Source: Vibrio sp. SNU_ST1 (GTDB lineage: Bacteria; Pseudomonadota; Gammaproteobacteria; Enterobacterales; Vibrionaceae). From it: 64,000 nt of DNA. Shown in pieces: positions 56,193 to 63,975 of this stretch (positions within the stretch are counted from its first letter, which is position 1; each line of letters starts with the position of its first letter). The stretch spans positions 1,488,001-1,552,000 of the forward strand of contig NZ_CP130748.1 in NCBI RefSeq assembly GCF_030563405.1. The letters run 5' to 3'. The notes under the pieces were generated by a model that was not told where the DNA came from, did no database searches, and was given only the letters and a program-made list of their open reading frames with translations. Made by a program: the position numbers and the translations under genes.

Positions 56193-56648
56193 ATGAAATA
56201 TCAGCAACTTGAAAACTTGGAATGTGGTTGGAAATGGAACTATCTGGTCAAAAAATGGAAAGAAGGCGAGTCGATCACCTGCCATATTGATTCAAGTGAA
56301 GCTGACGTTGCTGTACAAGCCTTATTGAAGCTTGAACACCAACCAACGGGCGTTCTTGAGTGGATATCTGACAACATGTCTCCTGAGCTCGATAACAAGC
56401 TTAAGCAAGCGATCCGAGCTAAGCGAAAGCGTCACTTTAATGCTGAACAAGTTCACACCAAGAAGAAATCAATCGACCTTGATTATCGTGTATGGGAAAA
56501 GCTATCCCAGCGTGCGAACGAGCTAGGTTGTACGCTATCAGATGCCATCGAGTATTTGGTGAGCGAAGCATCTCGTAGTGAACAGGCCAGCAAGACAGTA
56601 ACCAATCTTAAAGAAGATTTAAGTAAGCTCCTTTCTGACGATAAATAA
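56193..56648 (+). CDS. matP: Macrodomain Ter protein MatP
   Basis: 151 residues (E. coli 150). Begins MKYQQLENLECGWKWNYLVK, followed by a four-helix region, a ribbon-helix-helix DNA-binding motif (KKKSIDLDYRVWEKLSQRA) and a C-terminal coiled coil. MatP binds matS sites and organises the terminus macrodomain, linking it to the divisome via ZapB. No matS (GTGAC-RNY-GTCAC) site was found in this window by eye. The lonH neighbour supports the call. Confidence 0.97.
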   Translation: MKYQQLENLECGWKWNYLVKKWKEGESITCHIDSSEADVAVQALLKLEHQPTGVLEWISDNMSPELDNKLKQAIRAKRKRHFNAEQVHTKKKSIDLDYRVWEKLSQRANELGCTLSDAIEYLVSEASRSEQASKTVTNLKEDLSKLLSDDK

Positions 56649-56671
56649 TCATCAACAGTAGTGGTGACATT

Positions 56672-56980
56672 ATGATGTATGTAATCTTAATTGGTGCAGC
56701 GTTGGTTTTTTGGTTAGTCGCGGTTGATAGGCCGGTATTGAAAATCAAATTTAACGATGGGGCGATCGAACAAGTTAACGGTCATCTTCCACCCAGCTTT
56801 AAGCACAACCTTCAAGAGATTGGCCACAACAACACTTTTAAAGGTGAATTAAAAGTGTACGCAAAGCGTTCTGGCTATAATCTCAAGTTCACAAAGGATG
56901 TACCTAAGAGCGTGCAACAACGTATTCGTAATGTATTCCCACACAACGGCTTCAAATCTAAAGGCTCAAAGAAGGCGTAA
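56672..56980 (+). CDS. DUF3634 family small membrane-anchored protein
   Basis: 102 residues. An N-terminal membrane anchor (MMYVILIGAALVFWLVAVDR) precedes a basic domain with VLKIKFNDGAIEQVNGHLPP and GELKVYAKRSGYNLKFTKDV, the pattern of DUF3634. It lies 23 bases downstream of matP, probably in the same transcript. Function unknown; the conserved pairing with matP in vibrios is recollection and should be checked. Confidence 0.75.
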   Translation: MMYVILIGAALVFWLVAVDRPVLKIKFNDGAIEQVNGHLPPSFKHNLQEIGHNNTFKGELKVYAKRSGYNLKFTKDVPKSVQQRIRNVFPHNGFKSKGSKKA

Positions 56981-57084
56981 TTGTCGAGAATTACGTCTTA
57001 TCTTGTCAACCTTCATACTAAGTTAGTTCTTCGCTTGTCTTAACCATCGTCATACTGTTCTCAGTTCAAATAAAGGAGAACAGT

Positions 57085-57393
57085 ATGAGATATCTAACCC
57101 TTTTGTTGTTTTTTTCATCCCCAGTCGTATTTCCCGACGATGCATTGGTTAATCCCGTAGCTAAAAAGATCAAAGCCACGGTCATGAAAGGCCTAAAAAA
57201 GAGCAATGTTGAAATCGATGGTTATTGTGACCTGATGATTGAAATGAAGCACTCCAAAGGTTATACAAAAATCAAGAGAGTGAGAACATCCGGCGATAGT
57301 AAAGCTTGTAGACAGGCGAAACAGCACTTACCAAAGAAACAGTTCAAATACAGTTTCCCAGAGAAATACATCCGACTTCATATCACAAACTGA
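57085..57393 (+). CDS. Small secreted TolA C-terminal-domain-like protein
   Basis: 102 residues with a hydrophobic signal peptide (about 1-16, MRYLTLLLFFSSPVVF). The remainder follows the TolA domain III pattern: an opening helix (NPVAKKIKATVMKGLKK), then CDLMIEMKHSKGY, a second Cys in SKACRQAKQHL and a final strand YIRLHI. The two Cys are placed like the TolA disulfide. It lacks the TolA membrane anchor and long helix, so it would be a free periplasmic domain. A strong AAAGGAG ribosome-binding site precedes ATG. Possibly a competitor or partner at the Tol-Pal system, or a phage or colicin receptor decoy; that is inference. Confidence 0.6.
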   Translation: MRYLTLLLFFSSPVVFPDDALVNPVAKKIKATVMKGLKKSNVEIDGYCDLMIEMKHSKGYTKIKRVRTSGDSKACRQAKQHLPKKQFKYSFPEKYIRLHITN

Positions 57394-57541
57394 CCAAGGT
57401 AATGCACTATAACTAAATGGCATTAATATTATTGCTTAAAATGCCAATGAAACGAGTGAATTACGGTGATCTGAGTTAGATGTTGGTTTGTTGCACTGTC
57501 ACTTGATATGAGAAATATGTCTAGTAGAGTGTTCATTCTAT

Positions 57542-58144
57542 TTAACAGAAGGTGCCAAATGTACACGAATCTTGTTTAGCGACAGCGTGTTTAACGGGGA
57601 TGCCGAGGTGTTGGCAAGTCATCAGTACCTTTAGTTTCCTATCGGCAGGAGCGTGTTCTGAGAGAATCACAGAGCTTATACACTCTTTATTCAGATACAG
57701 CTTGTTGCCAATAATCTCTTCATTGGGCAGTACCCAGCGATATTCTTTTTCGTAACGCCAGTTTGAATGTTTGATTCCAAGTACGCTCGCGGCTAATTTC
57801 GATGCTTTTAACTCAACTAGCGAAGGAGAACTAAGCATGCTTGGGTTGTCAGCATACTGAACTTCAAAGCAATTGAGATCTGCCTCACCGTGATAACAGT
57901 TAAGATCATACTCAATACACATACCTTTAAAGTTATCGCCATACTGAGACCAAAGTATTGGATGGTCATTCGATTGAGAGAAGCACATAACCTTGAAGTC
58001 GTTCTGAAGTTCTTTGTTGAACAGGTGATGAGATTCAAAAGGGTTATTAAAGGTCTTAGCGGAATCAAACCACAACGAACACTCGGATATCGACTGTATG
58101 TTTCTATCGTGAAGAGATCTGAACTTATAAAGTTTAGGTAACAT
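57542..58144 (-). CDS. DUF2971 domain protein
   Basis: 200 residues from ATG 58144, with TAGGTG upstream; the frame reaches GTG 58153. The pattern LYKFRSLHDRNI, LWFDSAKTFNNPFES, CFSQSNDHPILWSQYGDNFKG and WRYEKEYRW is that of DUF2971, a family scattered in mobile and defence-associated loci in many bacteria. It is cytoplasmic with no signal or membrane segment. Catalytic function is unproven. It lies alone on its strand between long gaps. Confidence 0.82.
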   Translation of the reverse strand: MLPKLYKFRSLHDRNIQSISECSLWFDSAKTFNNPFESHHLFNKELQNDFKVMCFSQSNDHPILWSQYGDNFKGMCIEYDLNCYHGEADLNCFEVQYADNPSMLSSPSLVELKASKLAASVLGIKHSNWRYEKEYRWVLPNEEIIGNKLYLNKECISSVILSEHAPADRKLKVLMTCQHLGIPVKHAVAKQDSCTFGTFC

Positions 58145-58605
58145 ATCAAACACCTAGTTTACAACATTGTCTGATGTTAACATTTTAATTCATAACTCAT
58201 ACCTGAATGCATAGCATTTGCTTGCTTAATCACCAAGTTAAAACATATAACCGCTTGATAGATCAAAATTTAAACACAAAATAGAAGCCTGTTTGAGTGA
58301 TTTATCTTGTGCTAGAGCATTGGGTAAGCGCAGTGTTAGTTAGCCTTATTGAAAATAAGGTACAACGTAACTTTTGTTTTGACTAAATTCAGCATCGAGT
58401 GTTCGTAAGGAGAATTTAGTAAAGGGAGTTTTCTAGATCACGAATGCGGTGTTATGGGGTTTGGTTCATTCAATTGGTTTGGTGTGTAAAAAGTGAAATC
58501 AGATAGCTCCTTATCACTTGATAACTTAGATAAATATCAATCGATTAAGCTTCAAAGGGTTCTAAACTAATTACACATGAACATCGGTAGTGTTTTTCTA
58601 AGAGA
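58145..58605. other. Long intergenic gap with dispersed repeat copy A
   Basis: AT-rich. Contains the promoter of the DUF2971 gene at its left end and, at 58281-58375, a degenerate repeat shared with 59615-59689. No convincing coding frame: the longest short frame near 58445 has poor composition and no ribosome-binding site. Confidence 0.5.
58281..58375. repeat. Dispersed repeat, copy A
   Basis: Starts with ATAGAAGCCTGTTTGAGTGA and TTATCTT, and ends with AAGGTACAACGTAACTTTT. The same start and end blocks, with small changes, occur at 59615-59689. Confidence 0.6.
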
Positions 58606-59280
58606 TTAATGCCAGAGGGACTGGCCTTCGAAGTGTGAAGGGTCATGAGGTAATTTACGTAAAGTGATTTCATCTTTTAAATATAACTTGGCGAAGTTCT
58701 TGCGTTTTGTTCCTGTTGCGGGTAGTTCTCCCAACACGTTTACAATCCTACTAACTTCTTGTGAATCAAAACTATAGCCTTGTTCAAGAAGCACTTCTAA
58801 TACAGGGTAGAGCTTTTTATATACTCGACTCGCATCCGCTTTTGAATCTAAACGTGCTTTGATCTTCATTAGTATAGAATCTAATAATGGTGCCTTTAGA
58901 AACTGGCCAAGTACATTGGTTTCATGCACTATCACGTTCGCTATATAGCTATTGATTGCTAGCTTAATCGAAAAAATAACGTAGTACTCTCTAGTAAGCA
59001 CTTGGCTTCTGAACATTACCATTGGGTAAATATTCTCCAAGATGGTGATGCAAACAAAACTCGCACCTATCAAGGTACGATACTTAGAATTAATCACGTC
59101 CACATTCGTGAACCTTAAGAACAGAGATACGATGACAATATAACTGATAAGCGATGAAATGAAGGATATGATTTGCTCACTAATGGTTGCGACCATCCCG
59201 TAAGCGTTAACGAAAGCCGACCCAATTGTTAATAGTGCAAATAAGATCATCGCTTGCTTTTGATAATTGGTTGTTTGCAA
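58606..59280 (-). CDS. Hypothetical membrane protein
   Basis: 224 residues, not recognised. Four hydrophobic segments occur in the first 125 residues: about 10-30, 36-56, 68-88 and 100-118. A soluble C-terminal half follows (LDSKADASRVYKKLYPVLEV, QGYSFDSQEVSRIVNVLGEL), probably cytoplasmic. It is AT-rich and flanked by long gaps that carry related repeats, suggesting a mobile or strain-specific gene. Function unknown. Confidence 0.65.
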   Translation of the reverse strand: MQTTNYQKQAMILFALLTIGSAFVNAYGMVATISEQIISFISSLISYIVIVSLFLRFTNVDVINSKYRTLIGASFVCITILENIYPMVMFRSQVLTREYYVIFSIKLAINSYIANVIVHETNVLGQFLKAPLLDSILMKIKARLDSKADASRVYKKLYPVLEVLLEQGYSFDSQEVSRIVNVLGELPATGTKRKNFAKLYLKDEITLRKLPHDPSHFEGQSLWH

Positions 59281-59833
59281 AGTAACGGCTCCGTTTTAAT
59301 TTAGGCGCGGAGTATAGATTAAACTTGCGACCATTTTTATATCATTGATTTAAAATGGTTATTTTAACTACTCAATTAGTTATATTGATTGCTTTAATGG
59401 GTGGTAAGGCCGTGCATTTGGCGTTTCTCAGTCAAGCTCTGTACGACTTATGCTAATCGGATTTAATACAGGTCTTTGTCCGTTTGAATTTCTCTAGCAT
59501 CGATAACAGGTTGATCAACTTCTGGTGTGTTTTGTTTTTTCATGGAATAGGGTGTCTTTATACAGCTTGTAAACAAGTGACGGCTTTACCAAGGTGAAGC
59601 ACCTTCAAACCCGAAATAGCAGCCTGTTTGAGTGACTTATCTTATCTTGCAATAGCGCTGGTTTTTTTAATAAGTTGCAACGTAACTTTATATCGGTGGA
59701 GGGATAGGTCTATATTTGGAAGCAATGTAAAGGAAGTGAACCAATAATGATAAATCCGACCTCAAAGAGATCGGACTATTTGCAATGTTAGGCTAGTTGA
59801 CCGCAATAAATTGGTCTAGCCATTGAAGGAACT
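59281..59833. other. Long intergenic gap with dispersed repeat copy B and a possible 26-codon ORF
   Basis: 553 bp without an established gene. Holds repeat copy B at 59615-59689 and a minus-strand frame at 59463-59543 encoding a 26-residue acidic peptide (MKKQNTPEVDQPVIDAREIQ at its N terminus) without a clear ribosome-binding site. Promoter sequence for the membrane protein lies at its left end. Confidence 0.45.
59615..59689. repeat. Dispersed repeat, copy B
   Basis: Contains ATAGCAGCCTGTTTGAGTGA, CTTATCTT and, after an internal deletion relative to copy A, AATAAGTTGCAACGTAACTTT. Same orientation as copy A, about 1.33 kb away. Confidence 0.6.
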
Positions 59834-60433
59834 TTAGAAATGGTATCTTGCACCAATGTATGCTGTTTTGGATGAAACATCGATGGACTCTATTTCAATA
59901 TGTGCAGAGCGGTAACCGATATGAACGTCGATGTTATCGGTAATTATTGCGCCAAATTCTCCACCGATTTGGTAAGCGGCCTCAGATTCAGAAGCTGAGA
60001 GCCCAAAGGCTTTGACTTCCGTATCAATAGATCCAACGCCTGCTAACAGGGAGACATACAAATCCAAGACGTCGCCTTTAACGATGAATTTGGGTTTAAC
60101 ATTCATGAAGAAGGCTTGGCCTTCAATATCCATCATTTGAGCAAAGTTAACTTTACCAATTTTTCGGTACTCCGCTTCTAATCCCAGCTTTACTACATCG
60201 TGTGTATTGAACTCATAACCGCCAACTAAGTTATAACTCAAGTCAGCTAGATCAGAAGAATCTTCAATTTTGCTACCGCGGTATTCTAATTCGGTTTCAT
60301 TGTAAAATCCGACATCTACACCTGCATAGAAATGACCAAGATCTTTAGCTGCTGTGTCATTTTCATTAGCAAGCGCGTATGAACTCATGCCAAAAGCGGT
60401 GAATAGTGATAGGGCAACCATACCGATTTTCAT
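59834..60433 (-). CDS. AcfA-like outer membrane beta-barrel protein
   Basis: 199 residues. A signal peptide (about 1-22, MKIGMVALSLFTAFGMSSYA) is followed by alternating amphipathic strands of an 8-stranded OmpA/OmpX-type barrel (HFYAGVDVGFYN, YNLVGGYEFN, VKLGLEAEYRKI, YIGARYHF), ending in the C-terminal Phe needed for outer membrane assembly. The closest recognisable family is the accessory colonisation factor AcfA group of vibrios. An OmpA-like barrel is expected downstream of matP in enterics, but this protein lacks the OmpA peptidoglycan-binding domain. Confidence 0.75.
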   Translation of the reverse strand: MKIGMVALSLFTAFGMSSYALANENDTAAKDLGHFYAGVDVGFYNETELEYRGSKIEDSSDLADLSYNLVGGYEFNTHDVVKLGLEAEYRKIGKVNFAQMMDIEGQAFFMNVKPKFIVKGDVLDLYVSLLAGVGSIDTEVKAFGLSASESEAAYQIGGEFGAIITDNIDVHIGYRSAHIEIESIDVSSKTAYIGARYHF

Positions 60434-60667
60434 ATTAAGCCTTTTATATAATAAGTTATTGATTCCTTGAATACCTTACCAAATGTAGAGCTTTTAAACT
60501 AACAATGGTTTTGTTTAACCATCTGATTTTATGAACTTATTATCGATATAAACATCAATACAGAAGCAACATGATTCGATTGCACCCATATTGCTTTATA
60601 TTTACCAATCAACACATGTAAAAGGGATACAATGGTATCACTTTAGTTTTCTATTGGAGTCATTCTC

Positions 60668-60913
60668 ATGCAAGACGAGCTTGGAACTTCCCTTAAGCGT
60701 CAAGCGATCAAAATCATTGTCGAGCTACACGATACAAAAGAGCCCGCGTTGATCACCGAGCATGGCAAACCTTCTACGTATCTCGTGGATGTTGACGAGC
60801 AAAATCGCTTGGCTATCCTGGAAGGGCTCCCACGTGGTGAGCCCGCCATTTTTGAAGGTAAGGTTCTGAGTCATGACGAAGCTAAGAACAAGATGTCAAA
60901 ATGGCTGAAGTGA
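60668..60913 (+). CDS. Phd/YefM-type antitoxin
   Basis: 81 residues. Pattern of the Phd/YefM family: a DNA-binding N-terminal half (LKRQAIKIIVELHDTKEPAL, ITEHGKPSTYLVDVDE) and a flexible toxin-binding tail (SHDEAKNKMSKWLK). It would repress its own promoter and neutralise a ParE/RelE-type toxin. Its last 13 bases overlap the start of the toxin frame at 60901. The frame is intact although the toxin is not. Confidence 0.85.
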   Translation: MQDELGTSLKRQAIKIIVELHDTKEPALITEHGKPSTYLVDVDEQNRLAILEGLPRGEPAIFEGKVLSHDEAKNKMSKWLK

Positions 60914-61201
60914 TTTGGAGTAAGCCCGCATTAGTGGGCCTTAACGATATCGTGGAATACATTGCCCTTGAAATTTAGTCGCGGGCAAACAACTCGTTCA
61001 AAACGTCTTCGACAAAGTTGAACGCCTCGTCGACTTTCCTGAATCTGGACGCCTGCCTCCCGAGCTCGCGCACTCTATTATCGTGAAGTCGTGGTCAATC
61101 CTTGTCGTGTTTTTTACAAACAAGAAGGTGAGATGGTCTACATCTTGTTTGTTATGCGCACGGAGCGAGATTTACGCCGATTTTTGCTGAGCAAACAGTA
61201 A
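60901..61201 (+). pseudogene. ParE/RelE-type toxin, broken by two frameshifts
   Basis: ATG 60901 opens MAEVIWSKPALVGLNDIVEY, typical of ParE, then hits TAG after IALEI at about 60978 because one base is missing. The next frame continues AGKQLVQNVFDKVERLVDFP and SGRLPPELAHS. A second one-base loss near 61078 moves the homology to the third frame: YYREVVVNPCRVFYKQEG, YILFVMRTERDLRRFLLSKQ, stop at 61201. Joined, these give a full-length toxin of about 100 residues. The toxin is therefore inactive unless the bases are sequencing errors. Confidence 0.88.
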
Positions 61202-61245
61202 AGATGTTATGCCACCTCGCGATTGATTTCGTGGCTTACGATGCA

Positions 61246-61282
61246 AAAAGGCGAACTCATTGATTGAGTTCGCCTTTTTTTT
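61246..61282. terminator. Terminator of the toxin-antitoxin module
   Basis: Perfect 9-bp stem GCGAACTCA (61251-61259) / TGAGTTCGC (61265-61273) with flanking A-run and T-run. Confidence 0.92.
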
Positions 61283-61357
61283 AATTTGTGGTGAATGCAT
61301 GTTTAGTAAATATGAAAAATAGGTAAAATATAACAAATACTTCACTTTAGAGTCATC

Positions 61358-63148
61358 ATGTTAGACCAAATAGTAGGAGCCGCTGTTACGGGGGGGTTGA
61401 GCGCTTTAGCCCGTAAAATAATTAAGTCATCCGGCGGGGCTATAAGTAAAAAAATAGAACAAACTTTATCTGAAAGGAATTTAAAAACGTTCCGAGAAAG
61501 GTCTAAAAGGGTTGGGTATGTTAAAACAATATTAAACCCAGACTCAATAGAGCCTCTAGATAGAATCTTTTTCGAAAACGCGACTCTTTGTGACGGTGAT
61601 AAAATTGAGACTTTTACTCAATTTAGTCGAAAACATGTATTAGTTGAAGGTGGGCCTGGGCAAGGAAAATCATTGCTCCTTAGGCGAGCTTGCATCAATG
61701 AAAGTGAAAGCAGCTCTTACATTCCTATATTTATAGAGTTCAGGAACCTCGCTTACTCTAAATCCCTCAAAATAGAAATTATTGAGGCAATTAATGAGTT
61801 AGGGGTTCCGATTGAAACTTCCGTTTTTGATTACATTGCTAAAAACGGAAGCGTAATCTTATTTTTGGATGGCTTTGACGAAATCCCCAACGATAAAAAA
61901 AATAAGGCAGCTCGAGACCTTGAAGCGTTAGCCAGAGCCTTCCCTGACTTGCGACTAGTTGTGAGCTCAAGACCAAATGCAGGAATGGGTGGGACTATTT
62001 ATTTTTCAAAGGTGAAGTTGGACCCAATGACTATTCAGGTCCAAACTGAATTTATTGATCACCTTTACAAAAATTCTACAGAATCTGAGAATATAAAAAA
62101 TCTTTTACTTAGCAGTCCGTTTTTATCTGAGGTTACAACTTCACCACTCCTGCTAACCTTGTTTTTCATAACTTACAACGCAAGGCAATTTAAACCTGAC
62201 AGTCTTTCTGAATTCTACAGTCTTATTTTTCCAACTATGCTGTATAGGCACGACAGAATGAAAGTGGGATTTGAAAGGCATAGACGCTCGGGTCTCACTG
62301 ACTATCAAATGCAAAAAGTATTCGATAGTTTGAGCTTCCTTTCATTACATGAGAACAATACTCGATTTTCAGCAGGGCAATTCCGTCAATACTTGGAGTC
62401 AGCATCAAAGTTAGAGAGGCTCGGCGATAATCTAGAAGATGATTTAATGTGCGACATATCGAGCATCACCGCTTTGATTGTTAGCGATGGATTCGACTAT
62501 TACTCATACACACATAAGAGTATACAAGAGTATTTTTCTGCCGTTTTTATACAGCGGTTGAATGAAGAAAAAAAACAAAGCTTTTATAGTAAAGTGGTAC
62601 TTGATATCAATGAATTTAGGAAATGGCAAAACGTACTTAACTTCCTAGGAACAATTGATGAGAGAAACCACACCAAATACTTCCTTATTCCTTACAAGAG
62701 AAGTGTGCTATCCCTAAATGATAAAAACAATATATCAATAAGTTTTGGTTCGCTATCACGTCTTATAGGTGTTAACACTAAGGTGCTCGTTAATGAAGAA
62801 GGAAACTTAGTCCAAACATTCTGGGAAGATACTCTCATTAACTCTTTGTACCCCGAATATGCCGAATATGCTCAAAGTAGTTTAAATGAGTTTATAAATT
62901 CAATTTCATTCGAGATAGCAGAGATGCTTTCTTATTGTGATGAAAGTGATTATGAAAAATTCCAAACTTTAGATAATTACTTTGTTGTACAGATTGAATT
63001 TCTAATTGGTTATTTGGAAAACAAAAAAGATTTATGTGATTTTCTCTCAGAGAAATTTGAACAAACACACTTCAAGCAGGACGTGCTTAGATTAGAGTCT
63101 GAACTTGCTCATTCGGATGATACGATGAATGAGATATTGCCATTTTAA
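61358..63148 (+). CDS. NACHT-domain P-loop NTPase (bacterial NLR-like, candidate anti-phage protein)
   Basis: 596 residues. An N-terminal Gly/Ala-rich amphipathic helix (residues 3-29, QIVGAAVTGGLSALARKIIK) is followed by a NACHT module: Walker A GGPGQGKS (98-105), extended Walker B VILFLDGFDEI (166-176), sensor VVSSRPNAG (201-209), and the winged-helix motif YTHKSIQEYFSA (384-395). The C-terminal 170 residues are unique and helical, with no LRR, TPR or WD repeats. Bacterial NACHT proteins include phage-defence factors that oligomerise on sensing infection. The gene is AT-rich relative to housekeeping neighbours and lies between a decayed toxin module and a decayed transposase. Effector and trigger cannot be named from the sequence. 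Confidence 0.88.
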   Translation: MLDQIVGAAVTGGLSALARKIIKSSGGAISKKIEQTLSERNLKTFRERSKRVGYVKTILNPDSIEPLDRIFFENATLCDGDKIETFTQFSRKHVLVEGGPGQGKSLLLRRACINESESSSYIPIFIEFRNLAYSKSLKIEIIEAINELGVPIETSVFDYIAKNGSVILFLDGFDEIPNDKKNKAARDLEALARAFPDLRLVVSSRPNAGMGGTIYFSKVKLDPMTIQVQTEFIDHLYKNSTESENIKNLLLSSPFLSEVTTSPLLLTLFFITYNARQFKPDSLSEFYSLIFPTMLYRHDRMKVGFERHRRSGLTDYQMQKVFDSLSFLSLHENNTRFSAGQFRQYLESASKLERLGDNLEDDLMCDISSITALIVSDGFDYYSYTHKSIQEYFSAVFIQRLNEEKKQSFYSKVVLDINEFRKWQNVLNFLGTIDERNHTKYFLIPYKRSVLSLNDKNNISISFGSLSRLIGVNTKVLVNEEGNLVQTFWEDTLINSLYPEYAEYAQSSLNEFINSISFEIAEMLSYCDESDYEKFQTLDNYFVVQIEFLIGYLENKKDLCDFLSEKFEQTHFKQDVLRLESELAHSDDTMNEILPF

Positions 63149-63149
63149 A

Positions 63150-63190
63150 TAAAGGCATGAGATGTAAATCCCGAATCTATCGGGCCTTTA
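63150..63190 (+). terminator. Possible terminator of the NACHT gene
   Basis: Nested inverted repeats TAAAGG ... CCTTTA (outer, 63150-63190) and CCCGA / TCGGG (inner, 63170-63184) immediately after the NACHT stop. No T-run follows, so the role is uncertain; it could also be the end of the adjacent insertion sequence. Confidence 0.35.
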
Positions 63191-63191
63191 G

Positions 63192-63975
63192 CTACTTAAA
63201 CTTGTGTTTACTATTGGCGGCCACCACGAAACTGAAAATATCGTCGAGCTCTTGCTTGGATTCTCGAACCGGACGATGCATGTTTTTCGGGTATTGAGCG
63301 GGCTTAGCAAAGCGGTGGTTAAAATCGGCGATGAAGTAGGGAAGCCAGGCGTTGAGTTGCTCGATGGTGTTGATGCCTTGTAAGCCATCTCTTTAACCAG
63401 CCGGTCTTGTAACGTGAGATTGGCTCGCTCAACACGGCCTTTGGCTTGGGAGCTGTTGGCACAAATGAGTTCTATCGCCAGCTCTTTCAGCACGCGCCCG
63501 TATTGGGTTTGGCCAACTTGTTTGTGTTTCTCCTGATTCACTCGAAATATGGAATGTTTGTCGCTGTAAAATGCGATGGGTTTACCGTGCGCGTCGAGGT
63601 ATTCACGCGTCGCCAACATGTAGTCAAACGCGGATTCCGTCTCGCTGAATCTTAGGTTCATCAAGCGGCCAGATTGTGCAGTTCAGTCAGTTTTTCCAGA
63701 GCGAACGTTGGTGAGAAGTCAGAGTAATGCTCACGGATAAGTTTCAGTATTTCAATTCTGAAATGTTCTGAGTAGCGTCGATTACTTGGGCGGCCACGCG
63801 CTGCGTGTGTAAGACTTTGCGCGCCAAGAGAGACAAGTTTGTTTACCAAACGTCGGATATGACGCGCAGACAGATTCAAAATGATAGCAGCGTCAACTTG
63901 GCGTAGTCGTTTTTCACGTACGTCAGTCAGAACCTTGAATCGATGAATATCTTTTTCACTCATAGTAATAAGCAT
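63192..63975 (-). pseudogene. Decayed DDE transposase (ISNCY/IS1202-like), internally deleted and frameshifted
   Basis: The N-terminal piece (MSEKDIHRFKVLTDVREKRL, then helix-turn-helix ARHIRRLVNKL and ARGRPSNRRYSE) runs from ATG 63975 or 63963 and stops at LHNLAA*. At the same bases another frame reads GRLMNLRFSETESAF, the late catalytic part (FYSDKHSIFRVN with a catalytic Asp, KGRVERANLTLQDRL with the catalytic Glu), so about the middle third is deleted out of frame near 63665. A one-base shift near 63385 moves the end to GINTIEQLNAWLPYFIADFN ... KHKFK, stop at 63192. The family assignment is by eye. Confidence 0.8.

Noticed and set aside
58445..58507. 20-codon plus-strand frame (MRCYGVWFIQ...)
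   Set aside because: Trp/Cys-rich composition, no ribosome-binding site, and short enough to be chance.
61201..61250. Integron attC site beside the toxin module, since vibrio superintegrons carry ParE modules
   Set aside because: No paired core sites (RYYYAAC / GTTRRRY) or long imperfect palindrome could be matched; the visible hairpin is an ordinary terminator.
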